DNA of 64,000 nt, taken from the NCBI RefSeq assembly GCF_035934735.1, contig NZ_CP142396.1:1798001-1862000 (forward strand), in the 5' to 3' direction. The translations under genes were made by a program, and so were the position numbers. Below, piece after piece: positions 51,820 through 60,058 of the stretch (the stretch's first letter is position 1; the number at the start of each line of letters is the position of its first letter). The notes under the pieces are model-generated. The model was not told the origin of the DNA, did not search any database, and was given only the letters and a program-made list of their open reading frames with translations. Source of the DNA: Sedimentibacter sp. MB31-C6 (GTDB taxonomy: Bacteria; Bacillota; Clostridia; Tissierellales; Sedimentibacteraceae).

Positions 51820-52545
51820 ATGAATAATTTTTTAAATTTAATATTATTTTTTACTATATATTCTTTTATAGGGTGGACAATGGAAACAATATATGCAAGC
51901 AAGATCAATAAAGAGTTCGTTAACAGAGGGTTTTTAAACGGACCATTTTGTCCAATTTACGGATTTGGTGCCATCTTAGTTATACAAGGATCGAAATTAA
52001 TAAGTACAGCAAATCTAAATTACTTTGCAGAATCTATAATCATAATATTGTTTTCGATAATTATAACTACCATAGTTGAATTTATTACAGGCTATATTTT
52101 AGAAAAAATTTTCAACTTAAAATGGTGGGACTATAGCGGTGATGCTATGAATATTAAAGGATATGTCTGCTTGAAGTTTTCACTTCTATGGGGAATCTTA
52201 GCATTTCTTTTGATGCAGATTGTTCATCCTATAGTAGATAATTTAGTTTTTTTAATGCCTGAAAAGATTAAGGTATATATACCAATTATTTTATTATATT
52301 TTTTAGTTGATACTATGAAATCAGTATCTGATATTTTGGATTTAAGAAAAACGATTATTAATCACTCAAGTTTATCAATTCATAAATATTATATAAAAAT
52401 ATTAAAATATGAGAGGTATTTTCTAGCGTTCCCTCGCCTACTTATGTTAAACGCAGGGATAATAAATCGGGATGTAAGGAAGATATTGAATGACAGGATT
52501 GACAAAATCAAAATTGAAATTAAAACAAGATTTCAGAGTTTATGA
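51820..52545 (+). CDS. CmpB-like membrane protein (putative ABC-transporter type IV)
   Basis: This 241-residue polytopic protein starts YSFIGWTMETIYASKINKEF, then VNRGFLNGPFCPIYGFGAI, and has TGYILEKIFNLKWWDYSG. This pattern belongs to the family named putative ABC-transporter type IV (CmpB). Its function is not established. There are about six hydrophobic segments and a basic C-terminus. The 3' end overlaps the HD-domain gene by 56 bases. Confidence 0.8.
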   Translation: MNNFLNLILFFTIYSFIGWTMETIYASKINKEFVNRGFLNGPFCPIYGFGAILVIQGSKLISTANLNYFAESIIIILFSIIITTIVEFITGYILEKIFNLKWWDYSGDAMNIKGYVCLKFSLLWGILAFLLMQIVHPIVDNLVFLMPEKIKVYIPIILLYFLVDTMKSVSDILDLRKTIINHSSLSIHKYYIKILKYERYFLAFPRLLMLNAGIINRDVRKILNDRIDKIKIEIKTRFQSL

Positions 52546-53035
52546 TGAATATAAAAAATGCATTTGCGATTTAATCCGAGATGAAGCTGTTCTATCTATG
52601 AATAAACATATACAGCATAGTGATATAAGCTGTTTTGAACACAGCGTTAATGTGTCACATATAAGTTATTTGATATGTAGATATTTAGGATTTGATTATA
52701 AATCAGCAGCTAGAGGGGGCTTGCTTCATGATTTTTTCTTATATGATTGGCATAATACAAAACCGGAAAATGGACTACATGGATTAGTTCATCCACGGAT
52801 TGCTTTAAATAATGCTAAGGAGAGATTTACTTTAAATGAAATAGAAATGGATATCATAGAAAAACATATGTGGCCTTTAACTATAAAATTACCTAAATAT
52901 AAGGAATCCTATATCGTATTATTAGTAGATAAATATTGCTCCATAATGGAAATAATTAAATTCCATAACAGAAGAAACATTATTAAGGTATATGATATTT
53001 CTTATTCAAGACAATTAGGCAAGAAAAGGGAATAA
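52490..53035 (+). CDS. HD-domain phosphohydrolase
   Basis: This is a 181-residue soluble protein. FEHSVNVSHISYLI gives the first histidine, GGLLHDFFLYDW the HD pair and HGLVHPRIALNNA plus KHMWPLTIKLP further metal ligands. HD enzymes hydrolyse phosphate esters of nucleotides or lipids. AAGGAAG lies before ATG, inside the end of the preceding gene, so translation is coupled. The substrate is unknown; a phospholipid or signalling nucleotide would fit the operon. Confidence 0.85.
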   Translation: MTGLTKSKLKLKQDFRVYDEYKKCICDLIRDEAVLSMNKHIQHSDISCFEHSVNVSHISYLICRYLGFDYKSAARGGLLHDFFLYDWHNTKPENGLHGLVHPRIALNNAKERFTLNEIEMDIIEKHMWPLTIKLPKYKESYIVLLVDKYCSIMEIIKFHNRRNIIKVYDISYSRQLGKKRE

Positions 53036-53056
53036 AAGGAGACTTACAAGATAAAG

Positions 53057-53953
53057 ATGAAAAAAGTAAAATTTATATATAATCCTAGTGCTGGAAGAGG
53101 TGTAGTGCAAAAAAGGTTGGATGACATAATAAAGATTTATCAGAAGAGTGGATATATAATTAACCCTTCAAGGATAGATGAAACAGCAAACCTTAAAAGA
53201 ACATTTGAGGATATTAGTGATGATTATTCCCACATACTAATTGCCGGTGGAGATGGAACTGTCAACGTAATGGTAAATCAGATGATGAAGCTTAAAATTG
53301 ACTTGCCAATAGGTATCCTTCCAACTGGAACAGTTAACGATTACAGCAATTATATTGGAATGCCTAAAGATATTGTGGATTCATGCAAACAGATACTTTC
53401 AAATGACCCTGTTAGGATGGATTTAGGAAAAATCAATGACAGATACTTCGTAAATGTAGCAAGCAGTGGATTTTTTACAAATGTATCACAAGATGCAAAT
53501 GACAACATCAAAAATTCTATGGGCAAAATTGCTTATTATCTTAAAGGAATTGAACAGATACCAAAATTAAAACCGATACCTATAAAGATTATTTCTAATG
53601 ATATGGATTATCAGGGAGATATCTATACAATACTAGTTTTTAATGGAAGAACTGCCGGAAATTTTAAATTAGCATATAGTGCAAAAGGAAATGACGGTAA
53701 ATTAGATGCTATTATTTTGAAGGGAGAATTAGGAGTTGATTCAGCTGCATTGCTGATTAAATTTATGAAAGGTGAGCACTTGGAAGAACCTGTGGGGCTA
53801 CTGCATTTTCAGACTGATGAACTTTATGTAGATTCCCCGCTAAAGACCCTTACAAGTGATACCGATGGAGAAAAGGGACCGGATTTTCCCTTAAGGATTA
53901 CTTGCTTGCATGAAGCGATAACCGTTTTGGGGGTAAATGAAGATAATCTATAG
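53057..53953 (+). CDS. YegS/BmrU/DagK-family lipid kinase
   Basis: This 298-residue protein starts KFIYNPSAGRG. It contains the nucleotide-binding ILIAGGDGTVNVMVNQMM and GILPTGTVNDYSNYIGMP motifs of diacylglycerol kinase catalytic domains, then a C-terminal beta domain with SSGFFTNVS and FNGRTAGNF. The family phosphorylates diacylglycerol or related lipids. It ends the degV-yidC operon. Recycling of diacylglycerol made during lipoteichoic acid or lipid turnover is a likely role. Confidence 0.9.
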   Translation: MKKVKFIYNPSAGRGVVQKRLDDIIKIYQKSGYIINPSRIDETANLKRTFEDISDDYSHILIAGGDGTVNVMVNQMMKLKIDLPIGILPTGTVNDYSNYIGMPKDIVDSCKQILSNDPVRMDLGKINDRYFVNVASSGFFTNVSQDANDNIKNSMGKIAYYLKGIEQIPKLKPIPIKIISNDMDYQGDIYTILVFNGRTAGNFKLAYSAKGNDGKLDAIILKGELGVDSAALLIKFMKGEHLEEPVGLLHFQTDELYVDSPLKTLTSDTDGEKGPDFPLRITCLHEAITVLGVNEDNL

Positions 53954-54219
53954 AATAGAATATACAGTTCAAAATCCTAAATATTACAATAAATTTTGAA
54001 TTATATAATACCAACTACAATATTTTGGACAACAAGAAGTTTTCTAGAAAGATTAGTATTATATTGAATTATAAATAATAATACATTTTTAACAGCACAA
54101 GGGTTAATTTCCAGGAATAACCTGATTATAAATGAGCAGATATGCCTTAAACAGTTGAGTTAATATTCTCGCTTGGTACTTTAAGGTATATTTCATCTGT
54201 AATTCTACGAGGTGATAAG

Positions 54220-55326
54220 ATGTTTCGAAAAATGATGAGATTTATAGTGGGGGTTGCTGGAATTATACTAGGATTTAGTATGATAAACATTTCAGGAGCC
54301 TTAAACTTGATAAAAATATCTAATATTAGCTGGGTAGAGTTATCTATCAAAATAGGCTTTCCTTTTTTAATTGGAATTATATTTTATTTGTTTTCTTATA
54401 AGATAATAGGATTGTGGAAAAGACTAATTCAAATAATAGAAAATGAATTACAAAAAGTCCCTTTTCATGAAACTGTTTTAGGCACCATGGGATTAATAAT
54501 AGGTCTTTTAATTGCAAATCTATTTAGTAAGCCTTTGGATATCGTAGAACTTCCATATTTAGGATTTATAATTCGGGTAATTTTGAATGGACTATTAGGC
54601 TATTTTGGGATATTGATTTTCACTAGGAAAAAGGAAGAGATTTTTACTGCAGTGAGCAATGTAACTTTAAATATAAAATCCAATAAAGATAAATTTCAAG
54701 TATTTAGTAACAATTCCTGCCCTAAGATATTAGACACTAGTGTTATTATCGATGGAAGAATAGCTGATATTTGTAAAGCAGGATTTCTAGAAGGACCTTT
54801 TATAATCTCAAAATTTGTTTTAGTGGAGCTACAAAACATAGCAGACTCTTCAGATGATTTAAGAAGAGATAAAGGTAGAAGAGGATTGGATATACTCAAT
54901 AAAATTCAAAAAGAATTAGGAGTAGAAATAATAATTAACGAGGAAAAGTTTGAAGATATAGGAGAAGTAGATTCAAAATTATTAAGGTTAACTCAATTAC
55001 TAAATGGAAAGATAGTTACAAATGATTATAACCTGAGTAAAGTTGCAGAAGTTCAGGGAATAGAGGTTCTAAATATAAATGAGTTATCTAATGCTATAAA
55101 ACCAGTTGTATTACCAGGAGAAGGAATTACTGCATTCGTAATGAAAGATGGAAAGGAACGTGATCAAGGATTAGCATATTTGGATGATGGAACTATGATA
55201 GTAGTAGAATTAGGCAGAAAATATATTGGTGAAACAATAGATGTGGTAGTAACATCAGCTTTACAAACCACAGCGGGGAAAATTATATTTGCTAAGCCGA
55301 AAATGATAATTGAGAAAGCTGTGTAA
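54220..55326 (+). CDS. PIN-TRAM domain membrane protein (YacL-like)
   Basis: This 368-residue protein has four N-terminal membrane segments in two pairs (residues 5-75 and 90-130). A PIN nuclease domain follows: CPKILDTSVIIDGRIADI near residue 167, FVLVELQNIAD, DSKLLRLTQ and GKIVTNDYNLSKVA. The C-terminal TRAM domain has PGEGITAFVMKDGKERDQGL. The acidic PIN residues (aspartates and glutamate) are intact. It resembles Bacillus YacL and would act on RNA at the membrane. GAGGTGATAAG precedes ATG. It is monocistronic. Confidence 0.88.
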   Translation: MFRKMMRFIVGVAGIILGFSMINISGALNLIKISNISWVELSIKIGFPFLIGIIFYLFSYKIIGLWKRLIQIIENELQKVPFHETVLGTMGLIIGLLIANLFSKPLDIVELPYLGFIIRVILNGLLGYFGILIFTRKKEEIFTAVSNVTLNIKSNKDKFQVFSNNSCPKILDTSVIIDGRIADICKAGFLEGPFIISKFVLVELQNIADSSDDLRRDKGRRGLDILNKIQKELGVEIIINEEKFEDIGEVDSKLLRLTQLLNGKIVTNDYNLSKVAEVQGIEVLNINELSNAIKPVVLPGEGITAFVMKDGKERDQGLAYLDDGTMIVVELGRKYIGETIDVVVTSALQTTAGKIIFAKPKMIIEKAV

Positions 55327-56142
55327 GACTTGTAAATCTCATATCAATTTATATAAGAGTCAATGTAAAAATAATAGCTAAGACATAGGCTATCCGAAAC
55401 AGCTATAACAATAAAGCATGATTTTAAAAATCATATATCACCTTTATATGTCTTGATAAATATGATTGAGAAGAATTATTGAATCATTTATTAAGGAAGA
55501 TAGAAGCGTTTGATGATAGAGAAAAAATAGATATATAAAAATTATAATAAATATATAAAGGTGATGACTAATTTTAAGGTAGAAAATTTCTTTAATGGAA
55601 TCGTTATCCGGAAGGTATTATTTACACCACCAATAGTGATAAAAACAATCATAATTTGAGGTGGATGGGGATCTGTCTGTAACTGGTATTTAAGTGGCAG
55701 GTTATAACTATCAGTTGCAAATTTATTACCTATTTGAAGGTTCATTTTAATACTGGATAAAAATTGAACTGAGTACCCCGATCATAACAGTGATAGAAGT
55801 AAGCCGTTATTATGGTTTGTTCGAACTTTAAGTAAGTTGGTGATCATAAATGAAAAGCGAAATCATATTAGAGATGTTGAAATAGTAGTTTTATATAGAG
55901 GTACATATATCTTAATTGTATTGAATAAATTACGATTACAAGCTATCTCACAATTTAATATTTATCAAATACCCCCAAAAACCGCAATTTGCAATAAGCA
56001 AGTTGCGGTTTTTTTATTGACAAAATACCTGTTTTTACGACCGATAATCCTAAAAACATTTTACATACTTCTACATTTTTTTAAGATGGACAAGCTTTAT
56101 CTTCTTCAACTTCTAAAATACTCATTTGGCTGCCGTTCTCCC
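55327..56142. other. About 820 bp without a convincing gene
   Basis: The stretch between PIN-TRAM and the integration module is very AT-rich. It has only short frames on both strands with no RBS or recognisable domain. Some segments (for example near 55640-55800) look like decayed coding sequence. A good terminator lies at 55977-56016. This marks the boundary between the cargo and the integration module. Confidence 0.5.
55977..56016. terminator. Intrinsic terminator
   Basis: ACCGCAATTTGC pairs with GCAAGTTGCGGT (one G-T pair) over a five-base loop, with As on the left and Ts on the right. It could act in both directions. Confidence 0.75.
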
Positions 56143-56187
56143 CCTCTGTTTCTGATTTTTTCAAATTCAAAAATCAGAAAACGGAGG
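56143..56187 (+). promoter_or_regulatory. Long hairpin that pairs the RBS of the sigma-like gene
   Basis: CCTCTGTTTCTGATTTTT can pair with AAAAATCAGAAAACGGAGG (one bulge, one mismatch or G-T pair) over an eight-base loop. The right arm includes GGAGG at 56183-56187, the RBS of the gene at 56195. Folding would hide that RBS. Confidence 0.6.
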
Positions 56188-56194
56188 AAATAAG

Positions 56195-56668
56195 ATGGGT
56201 TTTAATTATAGTAAAGAAAAATTTATTTTTGATAGAGAATGGGAGAAACTACGTGAACAATATATCACGGAAGGCATAAGTGAAGAGGCAATACAGGAGT
56301 TATATGATTTTGACTGGAGCTGGTTTCGTGCAAGAAGAAATTACGAAAATCGTGTACAAGCCCTGCCGGAAGAAGAAATAGATGATCAGAAGGCTGAAAC
56401 ACGTTCTGTTTTGTTTCGGAAGTTTACATCCTTATCTGCAAGTTTTGATGAAACGGAACTATCAGGCAGATACGCATGGATAGATACTATATCTGATGAT
56501 GTACTTTCTAAAAAGTTAAAAAGGTTAAGTGATGATGAATTAGAGCTTTTAACTTTATTGGCTATAGAAGGATATACACAGCGTGAAATTGCAAGGAAAA
56601 TGCATTGTTCACAAAATGCAGTATCCAAGAGATTAATTAAAATTAGAAGGATTTTAAAAGAAAAATAA
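56195..56668 (+). CDS. Sigma-70-like regulator of the integration module
   Basis: This 157-residue protein has an N-terminal helical, aromatic region (EKLREQYITEGI, then WSWFRARRNYENR) and a C-terminal sigma region 4-like HTH (LLTLLAIEGYTQREIARKMH, then CSQNAVSKRLIKIRRIL). No complete region 2 is visible. Such proteins are common near recombinases of Firmicutes conjugative elements and probably control excision or transfer genes. Translation may be limited by the hairpin over its RBS. A terminator follows. Confidence 0.75.
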   Translation: MGFNYSKEKFIFDREWEKLREQYITEGISEEAIQELYDFDWSWFRARRNYENRVQALPEEEIDDQKAETRSVLFRKFTSLSASFDETELSGRYAWIDTISDDVLSKKLKRLSDDELELLTLLAIEGYTQREIARKMHCSQNAVSKRLIKIRRILKEK

Positions 56669-56694
56669 CATTTTTTTAAAAAATGGTTGTCAAA

Positions 56695-56735
56695 AAGGTC
56701 TTCTCACTGCCTACACAGTGAGGGGATCTTTTTTC
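56695..56735 (+). terminator. Intrinsic terminator
   Basis: CTCACTG pairs perfectly with CAGTGAG over a six-base loop. The stem extends partly through GTC/GATC pairs and is followed by a T-run. Confidence 0.7.
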
Positions 56736-56745
56736 TTCTCTAATT

Positions 56746-57035
56746 TTGGACTTTGAAAAATTAATATCCGATTTCATAAATACCTTAGCTGATAAGCCAG
56801 AAATGGAAAAGCGACAATGGAAGATGCGCCAAGACCACCTGTATAAGCAGATATTTTTCTCTTATATAAAAGTCGGCCTTCTAAGGTGCAGAGCGGTACC
56901 CATCTGCTCCATAAAACAATCCATGGTAGATTGTTCGCCATAACCTTATCAGCCTATAATGATACTTCTGCCCAGCCACAGACATCGCAATGGGGGCAGC
57001 CAGCGGAGATCCCGGTGGAGGTGAAATTCCTATGA
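56746..57035 (+). pseudogene. Probable frameshifted gene remnant
   Basis: A frame starting TTG at 56746 reads about 45 plausible residues (LISDFINTLADKPEMEKRQW). It then becomes unlikely, while another frame from about 56883 to a TGA at 57033 reads plausible sequence (LLHKTIHGRLFAITLSAYND). Two partial frames in a row with no RBS-led full ORF suggest a decayed gene. The parent family is not recognised. The rest of the region to 57298 is non-coding. Confidence 0.4.
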
Positions 57036-57298
57036 TGCAATATAACCAATTGCAGTTTATGAAATCGCCCTATAAGCCTTTTATTGGGCTTTGTGTGTTG
57101 GGGATAGTAGTGTCTAAGTACAACACAACTTAATAAATTTTATAATTTTTAATGTTAGAAGCAATGGGGATTACTTTTTTATAGCAAAAACTTAAATATT
57201 TTATTTTACAAATATGATGGTCCCTATTTTTGTGATATTAAGAAGAAAAAAGAGATATAAAGAATAAAATAAAAATTACATAGAATGGAGGAATTAAT

Positions 57299-57460
57299 AT
57301 GACAAAGGAGCAATCATCTATGGAAGTAGAATATAAAATGTCTTTGAAGCTATTAAATATACTGCTTAACAGAGGAGTTATAACGGAGGAAGAATACATA
57401 AAAATTGATGAATTGAACCGTCAGACCTTTTCTCCGGAACTTTCTGAAGTATATGTCTAA
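57299..57460 (+). CDS. SHOCT-like small protein before the recombinases
   Basis: This 53-residue protein starts at ATG behind GGAGG. MSLKLLNILLNRGVITEEEY, then KIDELNRQTFSPEL fits the SHOCT (short C-terminal) helical motif. Small proteins of this type often sit directly upstream of large serine recombinases in clostridial elements and might act as directionality or regulatory factors. The stop is followed by 77 bases before the first recombinase. Confidence 0.7.
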   Translation: MTKEQSSMEVEYKMSLKLLNILLNRGVITEEEYIKIDELNRQTFSPELSEVYV

Positions 57461-57537
57461 TAACAATAGCTATATATGATTTTCTGTGGTAGTGTATCTT
57501 GCTAAGAAGCAGTAATATGAGAGAAAGGAGGTTGACC

Positions 57538-59127
57538 ATGGCAAAGAAAGTTAGAAAAATAGAGCCTATACACCAGAAAGTCATGCTGGAATTACAGCCT
57601 AAAAAAAGAGTATGTGCTTATGCAAGAGTCAGTACCGATTCAATAGAGCAGCAGGATTCCTTTTACTATCAGGTAGAGTATTATAAGAAATTTATAGGTA
57701 AAAGAGATGACTGGGAATATGCAGGAATCTACTCTGATGAAGCCAAAAGCGGGACTCAGGTTAAAAAGAGAGATGATTTTTTACGTATGCTCAAGGACTG
57801 TGAAGAAGGCAAAATTGATATAATTATAACTAAATCAGTCACTAGATTCGCCAGAAATACAGTAGACAGCATAAAGGCAATAAGAAAATTAAAGTTGCTG
57901 GGAATAGGAGTATACTTTGAAAAGGAAAACATCAATACCTTATCAGAAAAAAGCGAGCAGATGCTTACCATATTAAGCTCCATTGCACAAACTGAATCAG
58001 AAAATATTTCTGCTAATACAAAGTGGGGATTTAGAAAGCAGTTTGAAGATGGAAACTTTAAGATAAGCACTCCTGCCTATGGATATATGAATGATGAAAA
58101 TGGGCAGCTGATTATTAAAGAAGATGAAGCTAAAATTATCAGAAGAATTTTCAATGAATATTTAAGTGGTAAAGGCTGTTATATAATTGCTAAGAGATTA
58201 AATAAAGATAATATACCAACTATAAGATATGCAGAGGAGTGGCAGGAGAGTGTAGTTAAAGTAATATTACAGAATTCTGTTTACGAAGGAGATTTATTAT
58301 TACAAAAGACATATAGAACTGAGGCGATTCCTTTTAAACAAAAGACTAATAAAGGGGAATTACCTCAGTATTTTATTATGAATAATCATGAGCCCATCAT
58401 TACTAGGATAGAGGGACAGACTGTACGTGAGATATTTGAGTACAGAGGAGGTCAGATTGAAGCTGATGATAAAAGCAAATATCAGAATAGATATGACTTC
58501 AGCAGTAAAATTATCTGCAGTGAATGCGGAGGTACCTTCCGAAGACAAAAGATTTATATAGGAAAAGCAAATGAAAGAGTCCAGTGGTGCTGTATTCAAC
58601 ATATAAGAGATATAGAAAAATGCAGCATGAAAGCCATAAGGGATGAGGTTGTAAAAGAAGCCTTCCTCACTATGTGGAATAAACTAGTTACAAATTGCAC
58701 AGATATTCTGTATCTGCTGCTTGAATCTTTAAAGAACTTAAGAACTAATGAAGAGCAGGAGAAGGAAATAAAAGAACTGAACAATAAAATAATGGAACTA
58801 ACAGAGCAGAGTCAAATCCTAAGTAGAGTAGTATCGAAAGGGTATATTGACTCTGCTGTTTTTATAGAAAGGCAAAATGCACTGACTATAGAAATTAAAG
58901 AAATTAAGAAGAAAAGAAACCAGATGCTGGATAATAACGGTTTTGAGAAGGAGATAGAAGGAACGCTGCGATTACTTGATATTATTGGATGCAATCAGGA
59001 GATTATGGAATACTACGATGAAAATTTATTTGTCCAAGCAGTTGACAAAGTCATCATTGGAAAAGGTTTTGAGATTACTTTCAGGCTTATTAATACATTA
59101 GAGCTGACAGAGTATGGAGGAAAGTGA
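57538..59127 (+). CDS. Large serine recombinase 1
   Basis: The ATG at 57538 has GGAGG with good spacing, giving 529 residues. The N-terminal resolvase domain contains CAYARVSTDS with the catalytic serine near residue 32, and ITKSVTRFARNTVDSI with the catalytic arginines. The recombinase domain follows, with PAYGYMNDENGQLIIKEDEA. A zinc ribbon (IICSECGGTFRRQ, WCCIQ, CSMKAI) and a coiled coil complete it. This is the full architecture of site-specific integrases of the large serine class. One oddity is a shortened segment around residues 265-310 with an out-of-place TRIEGQTVREIFEYRGGQ. Confidence 0.92.
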   Translation: MAKKVRKIEPIHQKVMLELQPKKRVCAYARVSTDSIEQQDSFYYQVEYYKKFIGKRDDWEYAGIYSDEAKSGTQVKKRDDFLRMLKDCEEGKIDIIITKSVTRFARNTVDSIKAIRKLKLLGIGVYFEKENINTLSEKSEQMLTILSSIAQTESENISANTKWGFRKQFEDGNFKISTPAYGYMNDENGQLIIKEDEAKIIRRIFNEYLSGKGCYIIAKRLNKDNIPTIRYAEEWQESVVKVILQNSVYEGDLLLQKTYRTEAIPFKQKTNKGELPQYFIMNNHEPIITRIEGQTVREIFEYRGGQIEADDKSKYQNRYDFSSKIICSECGGTFRRQKIYIGKANERVQWCCIQHIRDIEKCSMKAIRDEVVKEAFLTMWNKLVTNCTDILYLLLESLKNLRTNEEQEKEIKELNNKIMELTEQSQILSRVVSKGYIDSAVFIERQNALTIEIKEIKKKRNQMLDNNGFEKEIEGTLRLLDIIGCNQEIMEYYDENLFVQAVDKVIIGKGFEITFRLINTLELTEYGGK

Positions 59128-59138
59128 GGTGAGCATGA

Positions 59139-60056
59139 ATGCGAAGACATATACCAATAGGCTACAGGATGATAGATGGAAAAATAGTCTTGGATAATAA
59201 AAAAGCAGAAATGGTAAAGAAAATTTTTAAAAATTATTTAAATGAATCATCTACTCATAAAATAGCACAGAAGCTTACAGCTGAAGGGTTTCTCAATGCA
59301 AACAACAAACCTAGTTGGAATCACGGATCCGTAGGGAGAATATTAGAGAACACTAAATACTTGGGGGATACTATACACCCTCAGATTATAGACGAGAAGA
59401 TCTTTGAATTAGTACAGAAACGAAGAAACACTGTGGCAACAAAGCTTGGCAGAGATCCACAACTAAACAGCATGAGAAATCAGAGAATATTCAGCAATAA
59501 ATTGAAATGCGGAGAATGTGGTGAAGTTTACCGAGAATACATTGAGAATGTCGGCAAGGCATCAGAGATAAGAAATTGGAAATGTAAGAAGTATATTCAT
59601 CGGAATAAAGTATGCTGCAGAAATCTATTTTTAACAAGTGAAGAAATAGAAAACATATTTATATCAGCAACTAATAAACTCCTATCAAGAATGTGGATGT
59701 TAGATAAAGAAAAGAAAAAAGAACCTCCAAAGATAAATATGGAAATTAGAAATATTGAAGAAAGAGTCAAAGAACTGGAGGAAGAAGAGCAGTATTCCTC
59801 AAAGGAACTGGCAAGATTAGTTTTTAAAAGAGCACAAGCCTATTACAATAATTCTAAAGCAGATGACTATGATTGTAATACACAAAAAATCAAAGAGGAA
59901 CTTATGGATAAAAAATGCCTCGAAGAATTTGAAGAGGAACTATTTATAAAGATAGCAAATCAGATCCTAATTTATAGAGATGGAAGAATCATAGTTGAAT
60001 TTATAAATGGAATTACTATGGAGGAGGATTATGAAAATATAAGAAAGGATGAATAA
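59139..60056 (+). CDS. Serine recombinase-like protein lacking the catalytic domain
   Basis: This 305-residue protein begins directly in the recombinase (DNA-binding) domain: HIPIGYRMIDGKIVLDNKKA, then WNHGSVGRILENTKYLGD. It continues with a zinc ribbon (LKCGECGEVYREY, WKCKKY, CCRN) and a coiled coil. The whole N-terminal resolvase domain with the catalytic serine is absent, and no remnant precedes it, since the previous stop is only 11 bases away. It is therefore not simply truncated by a frameshift. It may act with one of the flanking recombinases as a DNA-binding partner or directionality subunit. Confidence 0.88.
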   Translation: MRRHIPIGYRMIDGKIVLDNKKAEMVKKIFKNYLNESSTHKIAQKLTAEGFLNANNKPSWNHGSVGRILENTKYLGDTIHPQIIDEKIFELVQKRRNTVATKLGRDPQLNSMRNQRIFSNKLKCGECGEVYREYIENVGKASEIRNWKCKKYIHRNKVCCRNLFLTSEEIENIFISATNKLLSRMWMLDKEKKKEPPKINMEIRNIEERVKELEEEEQYSSKELARLVFKRAQAYYNNSKADDYDCNTQKIKEELMDKKCLEEFEEELFIKIANQILIYRDGRIIVEFINGITMEEDYENIRKDE

Positions 60057-60058
60057 GG

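Noticed and set aside
55837-56193. A 118-codon frame before the sigma-like gene
   Set aside because: It runs through a strong terminator and through the RBS hairpin of the next gene, has no RBS of its own and its composition is not protein-like.
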